Shown here in pieces: positions 58,392 to 64,000 of a stretch of DNA of 64,000 nucleotides. The notes below the pieces were generated by a model. It was not told the DNA's origin. It saw only the letters and a list, made by a program, of their open reading frames with translations, and ran no database searches. Each line of letters opens with the position of its first letter. Position 1 is the stretch's first letter. The position numbers and the translations under genes were made by a program. The DNA is from Streptomyces sp. DG2A-72 (GTDB taxonomy: Bacteria; Actinomycetota; Actinomycetes; Streptomycetales; Streptomycetaceae), in contig NZ_JASTLC010000001.1 in NCBI RefSeq assembly GCF_030499575.1, positions 3,682,001 through 3,746,000 on the forward strand, written 5' to 3'.

Positions 58392-60325
58392 AAGACCAGG
58401 CCGGCCGCCGCCGTGTCCGTCGACTCGCGATCGGCACGGCGGTGGTTCTCGCGCTGGCCGGGATGAACGGGCCGTGGCTCTACCGCGTCGGGACCGAGAA
58501 ATATCACGAGTACCAGATCAACAGACCCGAGTACAAAGCCGACAACGGCCACTGGGAGATCGTCGAGTTCCCTGAGAAGTACCGGCAGAACACCATCCAC
58601 GCGGCGCTGCTGCGCACCGGCAAGGTGCTGCTCGTCGCCGGGTCGGGCAACAACCAGGACAACTTCGACGCGAAGAAGTTCGACACCCGGATCTGGGATC
58701 CCGTCAAGGGCACCATCAAGAAGGTGCCGACGCCCAACGACCTGTTCTGCACGGGCCACACCCAGCTCGCCAACGGCAATCTGCTGATCGCGGGCGGCAC
58801 CAAGCGGTACGAGAAGCTCAAGGGTGACGTCACCAAGGCCGGCGGCCTGATGATCGTCCACAACGAGAACCCGGACAAGCCGATCACCCTGCCCGCGGGC
58901 ACCAAGTTCACCGGCAAGGAGAACGGCAAGACGTTCGTCTCCAAGGACCCGGTGCTCGTGCCGCGCGCGAAGAAGGTCTTCGACGAGGCGACCGGCAAGT
59001 TCCTGCGCAACGACCCCGGTCTCGGCCGTATCTACGTCGAGGCGCAGCGCAAGGGCGCCAAGTACGAGACGGGCACCCAGGACAACTACCGCGTCCAGGG
59101 CCTGAGCGGCGCCGACGCCCGCAACACCTACGGCATCGCGCAGAAGCTCGCGCTCGACAAGAAGGACTTCCAGGGCATCCGGGACGCCTTCGAGTTCGAC
59201 CCGGTCGCCGAGAAGTACATCAAGGTCGACCCCATGAAGGAGGCCCGCTGGTACCCGACGCTCACCACCCTGAGCGACGGCAGGATCCTCAGCGTCTCCG
59301 GCCTCGACGACATCGGCCAGCTGGTCCCGGGCAAGAACGAGATCTTCGACCCGGCGACCAAGAAGTGGACGTACACGAAGAGGATTCGGCAGTTCCCGAC
59401 GTATCCGGCGCTGTTCCTGATGCAGAGCGGCGAGATCTTCTACTCGGGCGCGAACGCGGGATACGGGCCGGACGACGTGGGGCGTGACCCCGGAATCTGG
59501 GACCTGGACACCAACAAGTTCACCAAGGTGCCCGGGCTGAGCGACGCGAACATGCTGGAGACTGCGGGCACCGTGCTGCTGCCGCCGGCGCAGGACGAGA
59601 AGTACATGGTGATCGGCGGCGGCGGAGTCGGTGAGTCCAAGCTGTCGAGCGAGAAGACCCGGCTGATCGATCTGAAGGACGCGAACCCCGCGTTCACGGA
59701 CGGGCCTTCACTCGGGAAGGGCACACGGTATCCGCAGGCGTCCGTGCTGCCGGACGACACCGTGCTGATCTCCGGCGGCTCCGAGGACTACCGAGGGCGC
59801 AGCGACTCCAACATCCTCCAGGCGCGGATGTACGACGCCGAGACCGGCGAGATGCGGCGCGTCGCCGACCCGCTGGTGGGCCGGAACTACCACTCCGGCT
59901 CGATTCTGCTGCCCGACGGCCGGGTGATGTTCTTCGGCTCCGACTCGCTGTACGGCGACAAGGCCAACACCAAGCCGGGCAAGTTCGAGCAGCGGATCGA
60001 GATCTACACGCCGCCGTATCTGTACCAGGACGCACAGCCGTCGCTGTCCGGCGGTCCGCAGACGATCGAGCGCGGCGGGACGGGGACGTTCACCTCGCAG
60101 CATGCGTCGACGGTCAAGAAGGTGCGGCTGATCCGGCCCAGCGCGTCGACGCACGTCACGGACGTCGACCAGCGGTCCATCGCGCTGGACCACAAGGTGT
60201 CCGGGGGCAAGATCACGGTGACTGTGCCGAAGAACAGGAATCTGGTGCAGTCGGGGTGGTACATGCTGTTCGTCACGGATGACCAGGGGACGCCCAGTAA
60301 GGCGCAGTGGGTTCGAGTGCCGTAA
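58388..60325 (+). CDS. glxA: GlxA, galactose oxidase-like mononuclear copper radical oxidase
   Basis: GlxA is a membrane-tethered copper radical oxidase that acts with CslA in tip glycan formation. The 645-residue protein has one N-terminal membrane helix (about 10-32) and a beta-propeller. By comparison with galactose oxidase, C121 (DLFCTGHTQ) and Y289 in ARWYPTLTTLSDGR would form the thioether cofactor, W288 stacks over it, Y501/H502 (VGRNYHSGS) and H589 (SASTHVTD) complete the copper site. A C-terminal beta domain ends KAQWVRVP. ATG 58388 overlaps the cslA stop as ATGA, so synthase and oxidase are coupled. Confidence 0.94.
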   Translation: MKDQAGRRRVRRLAIGTAVVLALAGMNGPWLYRVGTEKYHEYQINRPEYKADNGHWEIVEFPEKYRQNTIHAALLRTGKVLLVAGSGNNQDNFDAKKFDTRIWDPVKGTIKKVPTPNDLFCTGHTQLANGNLLIAGGTKRYEKLKGDVTKAGGLMIVHNENPDKPITLPAGTKFTGKENGKTFVSKDPVLVPRAKKVFDEATGKFLRNDPGLGRIYVEAQRKGAKYETGTQDNYRVQGLSGADARNTYGIAQKLALDKKDFQGIRDAFEFDPVAEKYIKVDPMKEARWYPTLTTLSDGRILSVSGLDDIGQLVPGKNEIFDPATKKWTYTKRIRQFPTYPALFLMQSGEIFYSGANAGYGPDDVGRDPGIWDLDTNKFTKVPGLSDANMLETAGTVLLPPAQDEKYMVIGGGGVGESKLSSEKTRLIDLKDANPAFTDGPSLGKGTRYPQASVLPDDTVLISGGSEDYRGRSDSNILQARMYDAETGEMRRVADPLVGRNYHSGSILLPDGRVMFFGSDSLYGDKANTKPGKFEQRIEIYTPPYLYQDAQPSLSGGPQTIERGGTGTFTSQHASTVKKVRLIRPSASTHVTDVDQRSIALDHKVSGGKITVTVPKNRNLVQSGWYMLFVTDDQGTPSKAQWVRVP

Positions 60326-60331
60326 CCGCCA

Positions 60332-60376
60332 TATGACTCGGGGCGCCCTCTTCTGTGGAAGGCGCCCCGAGTCATA
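60332..60376. terminator. Bidirectional terminator between glxA and cslZ
   Basis: ATGACTCGGGGCGCC (60333-60347) and its exact complement (60361-60375) form a 15-bp stem, extended by one T-A pair, around a 13-base loop. It lies between two convergent genes and should stop both transcripts. Confidence 0.9.
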
Positions 60377-60379
60377 CGG

Positions 60380-61423
60380 TCACTCGCTGGCCTTGGCCAA
60401 GCTCAGCGCGTACTCCGGCCACCACTCGCCCGCCTTCGGGCCGCCCTTGCACTCGCCGTCCGATTCGCCGGGGCGCTTGGCCCAGACGTAGGCGTCGACC
60501 AGGGGGTCCGCCGTCTTGGTGGTCGGGGTTTCGCCGAGGGCACGGCCGGGTGGGTTGCACCAGCGTTCGTCGGGGTTGCCCTCGGTGTAGGGGCCGTTGC
60601 CGTTGCGGCTGGTGTCGATGATGAAGGGCTTGTTGCCGACCTTCGCGGAGAGCTCCTTGCCGTAGGCGACGGAGTCCTCGGTGGTGTAGAAGTTCGAGAC
60701 GTTGACGGAGAAGCCGTCGGCCTTGTCGATACCCGCCCACTGGAGGGGCTCGAAGATCTGGTTGGGGTGGCCCCAGCCGGCGTTGCCCGCGTCCAGGTAG
60801 ACCTTGGTGTTCTTGTTGGCCTTGAGCTTCTCGACGGCGCCCTTGAGGAGGTCGTAGCGCTCCTCGTGGAACTCGTCCTGGGTGCAGCCGTCGACCAGGT
60901 GCAGGATCGCGTCCGGTTCGAGGATCACCGTCGCGGAGCGGTCGCCGATGCCCTTGGCGACCTGGTCGATGAACTCCCGGTACGCGTTGCCGTCCGCGGC
61001 GCCGCCGCCGGAGAACTGGCCGCAGTCGCGGTGCGGAATGTTGTAGACGACGAGCAGCGCGTCCCGGTCGGCCTTCTCGGCGGCCTCGGTGAAGCCGCGT
61101 GCCTCCTGCTCGGCGCTCTCCGGAGTGATCCACTCGCCCGTCGGCTGCTGAGCTATCTTGCGGATCTGCGCGGCTTCGTCCTGCTTGCCGGCCTTCTCGT
61201 ACGTCGCGACCTGCTCGGCCGCGTTCCCCTCCGGGTTGACCCAGAACGGGTCGGTTTCCTTGGGCTGTTGGGAGATCTTCGCACCGGCGTCGCCGGTCTC
61301 CTCCCCACCGTCCCCGTCCCCGTCCCCGGATGAGCACCCCGCGATCAGCAGCGCCGCCCCCAGCACCACTGCGGACGCCCGCGTTCCGGCCGACAAAGAC
61401 CTCACCCCCCTCTTGCTGTACAT
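60380..61423 (-). CDS. cslZ: CslZ, GH6 endoglucanase lipoprotein
   Basis: GH6 enzymes hydrolyse beta-1,4-glucan with inversion. The 347-residue protein has a lipoprotein signal with lipobox LIAGC (C30) and an acidic Gly/Asp tether, so it is held on the outer face of the membrane. The GH6 domain shows D133 in VVYNIPHRDCGQFSGG, matching the proton-network Asp, and the acid D171 in VILEPDAILHLVDGC, with WCNPPGRALG and WAKRPGESDGEC near the end. It is convergent with cslA-glxA. Its S. coelicolor counterpart completes that locus and may trim the polymer made by CslA. AAGGGGGG precedes the ATG. Confidence 0.92.
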   Translation of the reverse strand: MYSKRGVRSLSAGTRASAVVLGAALLIAGCSSGDGDGDGGEETGDAGAKISQQPKETDPFWVNPEGNAAEQVATYEKAGKQDEAAQIRKIAQQPTGEWITPESAEQEARGFTEAAEKADRDALLVVYNIPHRDCGQFSGGGAADGNAYREFIDQVAKGIGDRSATVILEPDAILHLVDGCTQDEFHEERYDLLKGAVEKLKANKNTKVYLDAGNAGWGHPNQIFEPLQWAGIDKADGFSVNVSNFYTTEDSVAYGKELSAKVGNKPFIIDTSRNGNGPYTEGNPDERWCNPPGRALGETPTTKTADPLVDAYVWAKRPGESDGECKGGPKAGEWWPEYALSLAKASE

Positions 61424-61588
61424 CCAACCCCCCTTGGGTGCACCGTTCGAGGCTCAATCCTGACATACGTCACGCTGCGCCCACGAGGCCGCTCGAGCCT
61501 TGTCGGAGAGCTGTTACAGCCCCGATGGTCTGGGTAGGCGCGCGCCCGAGCGGAGGGCGCGGGGGCACGCGAAGGGGAGTGCGCGGGC

Positions 61589-61905
61589 ATGCGTCACACC
61601 GGCCGGGAGATCCAGCTCGCTCAGGCTCTGGTGGAGGCGGCGGGCCCTGCCTGGACAGCTACAGCTCCGGGCAGCCGGTGCCGCCGGTGTCCATCCGGCT
61701 CGCCCACGCCGACGCCCGTTCCCCGAGCACGACGGGCGTGCCGGTGAGGCGGAGCTGGCGCTGGCCCAGACGCTGGCCGCAAGCGCTGTCCTCGAACGGG
61801 TCGCGGATGACGCCGAGTTGCGAGGGGAGGCCGCGGGGACCGTCGCGCCCGCGCGGCGGAGCCGCATATCGATACAGCCCCGCGCCCCTAACGGGGCGTT
61901 CCGGT
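61589..61905 (+). pseudogene. GAF-domain regulator remnant in three frames
   Basis: Fragments typical of Streptomyces GAF(-ANTAR) proteins occur in order but in different frames. An N-terminal helix MRHTGREIQLAQALVEAA comes first, after the ribosome site AAGGGGAG. The GAF signature GPCLDSYSSGQPVPPVSI follows one frame away, then GEAELALAQTLAASAVLERV in the third frame, running to a stop near 61905. Large parts between the fragments are missing and no ANTAR domain is left. The gene is decayed; its 3' end overlaps the palindromic element at 61883-61898 and the end of the sortase gene. Confidence 0.6.
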
Positions 61906-62547
61906 GAGGTACGTCGAGACGATCACGTTTGCTGTATAGCTGCGGCTCTGTCGGTCGAAGGTGCCACCGCAGGTGATCAGGCGGAGTTCGGGGCGGCCGG
62001 AATGGCGGGGGCCGTAGGCCTGGTGGGCGTCGAAGAGGTCGCGGGTCACTACCTGGATGTCGTCGACGGTGAACTCGGCGATCTTGCCGTCGTCGCGGGC
62101 GACGCGGACCTTCGCGCCGGGCTGCAGGGAGCTGATCTTGTGGAAGACGGCGGGGCGGGTCTCGGTGTCGGCGTGTCCCACCATGAGCGCGGTGCCCGCG
62201 GCGCCGGGTTTCGCTCCGCCCGCGTACCAGCCGACCACTCCGGGCTGGTCGAGGGGCGGCGCGTCGACGGCGCCGTGCGCGTCGAGCCCGCGGGCCACGA
62301 CGGGTGCCTGCACGCCCAGGTCGGGGATGTCGATGCGCTGTGGCAGCGCGGCCTTCAACGGCCGGGCGGCGGGCGGCAGTTCGGCGTCCGGCGGGCGGCC
62401 GACCGCCGCCATGTCGCCGGTGGTGGGTGTGGCTGTCCCGTGCCGTACGCCGGTGACCTCCCGCCCCCACAGCCACAGCGCGAGCAGCAGCACCGCCCAG
62501 ACCACCCCCATCGTGAGGCGGCCGGTACTCGAGGAGCGCTCGGACAT
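61888..62547 (-). CDS. Class F sortase
   Basis: The 219-residue protein has an N-terminal membrane anchor (about 12-28), a Pro-rich linker and a sortase domain (about 70-217) with the catalytic triad H125 in LMVGHADTE, C193 in LITCGGTFD and R202 in RQSRSY. Class F sortases of actinobacteria are transpeptidases facing the wall, with mostly unknown targets. ATG 62547 follows the partner gene by 5 bases, so the two are cotranscribed. The ribosome site is weak. Confidence 0.9.
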   Translation of the reverse strand: MSERSSSTGRLTMGVVWAVLLLALWLWGREVTGVRHGTATPTTGDMAAVGRPPDAELPPAARPLKAALPQRIDIPDLGVQAPVVARGLDAHGAVDAPPLDQPGVVGWYAGGAKPGAAGTALMVGHADTETRPAVFHKISSLQPGAKVRVARDDGKIAEFTVDDIQVVTRDLFDAHQAYGPRHSGRPELRLITCGGTFDRQSRSYTANVIVSTYLTGTPR

Positions 62548-62552
62548 CGCCG

Positions 62553-63185
62553 TCAGTCCGTTCCGCGGCTCCGGCGGGCGCTGCGCAGCGCCACGGCGAC
62601 CGCGGCGACACCCGCCAGCACCAGCCCGGTCACCGCGTGCCCCGTGCCGGGCCCGGCCGCGTCGGCCTCGGCATCCGCCTCGGCTTCGGCACCGAGCCGG
62701 GCCGCACCGCCGCCGCCCGCCTGGACCGGGGCCACCGGTGAGGAGGCGGGGGCGGTGGGCTGGTGCGGGGCCGACGGCTGCGTCTCCGATTGCGTATGCG
62801 GCTGCGCCTTCGGTTGCGTCTCCGATGGCATCTTCGGTTGCGCCTTCGGTGGCGTCTTCTCTACGACGGTGAGGGCGCCCTTCGTCTGCGCACCCGCGCA
62901 GGTGACCCGCACGTCGTACGTGCCCGCCCTGATCGAGGAGCTGACGCGGGTCTCCCCGACGAGCGTGCCGCCGGAGCCGGTGAGGCGGGCGTCGGCGACG
63001 AAGGCCGCCGAGGTCGCGGTGCCGGTGGTGGTGGCGCAGCCGGTGGTCCTGAGGGCGATGTCGGTACCTGGGGCGGGGGACGCCGGGGTCACCGAGAGGC
63101 CCCCTCCGTCCGCCGCGTGGGCGGCCGGGGTGAGCGCCGCGAAGATCGCCGCGCCCGCACAGAGAGTGACTTTCAGTGGACCCAT
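62553..63185 (-). CDS. Secreted/membrane-anchored protein encoded with the sortase
   Basis: The product (about 210 residues) has a signal peptide (MGPLKVTLCAGAAIFAALTP, cleavage near AHAA), a small beta-type domain with two cysteines (about 28-105), a linker of Pro/Gln/Thr/Glu repeats (KAQPKMPSETQPKAQPHTQS, with matching DNA repeats around 62780-62850), an Ala/Glu/Asp stretch, and a C-terminal membrane helix (AVTGLVLAGVAAVAVALRS) with the basic end RRSRGTD. Helix plus basic tail resembles a sorting signal, but no LPXTG-type pentapeptide precedes it. ATG 63185 has GGAGG 6 bases before it; ATG 63188 is adjacent. Confidence 0.75.
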   Translation of the reverse strand: MGPLKVTLCAGAAIFAALTPAAHAADGGGLSVTPASPAPGTDIALRTTGCATTTGTATSAAFVADARLTGSGGTLVGETRVSSSIRAGTYDVRVTCAGAQTKGALTVVEKTPPKAQPKMPSETQPKAQPHTQSETQPSAPHQPTAPASSPVAPVQAGGGGAARLGAEAEADAEADAAGPGTGHAVTGLVLAGVAAVAVALRSARRSRGTD

Positions 63186-63288
63186 CATGAACCTCCCGTA
63201 GTCAGGAGGCTCCCCCGCGGGGCCCGGCCGCGCATCCTCAGCCGGGCCGCGCTGCTCCGTACGAGTTGGATTTCGTGGGAGCCGGGTT

Positions 63289-64000
63289 TCAGACCCGGTC
63301 GACGAGGTCGGCGATGGAGTCGACGACCCTCGACGGACGGTACGGGAAGTCCTCGACCTGCTCGGGCCGGGTCAGCCCGGTGAGCACCAGGAAGGTCTGC
63401 ATCCCGGCCTCCATGCCGGCCAGCACATCCGTGTCCATGCGGTTGCCGATCATCGCGCTGGTCTCGGAGTGCGCGCCGATCGCGTTCAGCCCGGTGCGCA
63501 TCATCAGCGGGTTCGGCTTGCCCGCGAAGTACGGCTTCTTGCCGGTCGCCTGGGTGATCAGCGCGGCCACGGCGCCGGTGGCGGGCAGCGGGCCCTCGGT
63601 GGAGGGGCCCGTCTCGTCGGGGTTGGTGCAGATGAAGCGGGCGCCGCCCAGGATCAGCCGTACCGCCTTGGTCATGGCCTCGAAGGAGTACGTGCGGGTC
63701 TCGCCGAGGACGACGTAGTCCGGCTCGTGGTCGGTGAGGATGTAGCCGATGTCGTGCAGCGCGGTGGTCAGGCCGGCCTCGCCGATGACGTACGCGGAGC
63801 CGCCGGGCCGCTGGTCGTCCAGGAACTGGGCGGTGGCCAGCGCCGAGGTCCAGATGGACTCGATCGGCACCTCCAGCCCCATGCGCCGCAGCCGGGCGTG
63901 CAGGTCGCGCGGGGTGTACATCGAGTTGTTGGTGAGGACCAGGAAGGGCTTCCCGGACTCACGCAGCTTCTTCAGGAACGCGTCGGCACCGGGGATCGGA
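63289..64000 (-). CDS. HAD-superfamily IIA phosphatase (NagD-like), 5' end off window
   Basis: The reverse strand is open from the window edge to a TGA at 63289. It reads [20 protein letters not shown] then [20 protein letters not shown], the motif II region (T/NNS) of NagD-like HAD hydrolases, the cap domain, then [20 protein letters not shown] (motif III Lys) and [20 protein letters not shown] (motif IV GDxxxTD-like, here GNRMDTD) and LVLTGLT. Motif I with the nucleophile Asp lies outside the window. It should be a cytoplasmic sugar- or nucleotide-phosphate phosphatase. Confidence 0.88.
   Translation of the reverse strand, partial: PIPGADAFLKKLRESGKPFLVLTNNSMYTPRDLHARLRRMGLEVPIESIWTSALATAQFLDDQRPGGSAYVIGEAGLTTALHDIGYILTDHEPDYVVLGETRTYSFEAMTKAVRLILGGARFICTNPDETGPSTEGPLPATGAVAALITQATGKKPYFAGKPNPLMMRTGLNAIGAHSETSAMIGNRMDTDVLAGMEAGMQTFLVLTGLTRPEQVEDFPYRPSRVVDSIADLVDRV

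Overview
The window is chromosomal DNA of a Streptomyces species. It has very high GC, GTG and TTG starts, chains of 4-bp ATGA/GTGA overlaps, twin-arginine lipoproteins, and hallmark genes: adpA with a TTA codon, ceb, cdgA, and cslA/glxA/cslZ. From memory, the backbone order (adpA-orn-tRNA-His-cebR-cebEFG-bglC ... cdgA ... ehuBCDA-IclR ... LPMO-SPFH-cslA-glxA-cslZ) matches the S. coelicolor SCO279x-SCO284x region. No database was searched.

Layout. 1-4.3 kb: acetate-family transporter (partial), universal stress protein, adpA, orn and tRNA-His. 4.7-11 kb: the cellobiose/cello-oligosaccharide regulon (cebR divergent from cebEFG-bglC) with two visible CebR operators. 11-18.3 kb: scraps of decayed genes, then a tight five-gene minus-strand operon for uptake and hydrolysis of galactosides (lipoprotein, two permeases, GH36, GH42) without its own regulator or ATPase. 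18.3-25.2 kb: a GH18 remnant, a two-component system, housekeeping-type singletons and an NsdA-like regulator. 25.3-31.8 kb: a PAP2 enzyme followed by a three-gene operon that looks like a Dna2-type nuclease-helicase split over separate polypeptides, with a duplicated 3' tail, then a primase/polymerase-like gene whose stop codon lies in a tRNA-Lys gene.

31.9-36.8 kb: M6-type secreted protease, the c-di-GMP enzyme CdgA, a flavin monooxygenase and a large inverted-repeat element. 36.8-49.8 kb: a catabolic/transport set (two Asp/Glu-racemase-fold enzymes, a D-hydroxyacid dehydrogenase, an amidase, then a DUF3830 protein, the Ehu ectoine-type ABC importer and an IclR regulator). It is split by a 4-kb accessory block holding a toxin-antitoxin pair with a frameshifted toxin, a frameshifted HTH gene, and a HATPase/XRE/DUF397 signalling triad. 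49.9-50.1 kb: a second tRNA-Lys followed by a 37-bp copy of its 3' end, an attachment-site scar. 50.2-64 kb: acyl-CoA ligase, LPMO with a DasR-type operator, SPFH and peptidoglycan-active proteins, a third tRNA-Lys, the hyphal-tip glycan set cslA-glxA-cslZ, a GAF-domain remnant, a class F sortase with a secreted partner, and a HAD phosphatase running off the end.

Themes. Polysaccharide biology dominates: cello-oligosaccharide sensing and uptake, galactoside uptake, LPMO, and a cellulose-like polymer synthase with its oxidase and endoglucanase. Developmental control recurs through adpA (via bldA), cdgA, orn (removal of short oligonucleotides, including pGpG made from c-di-GMP), and the XRE/DUF397 triad. 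The tRNA genes and accessory block mark recombination-prone points.
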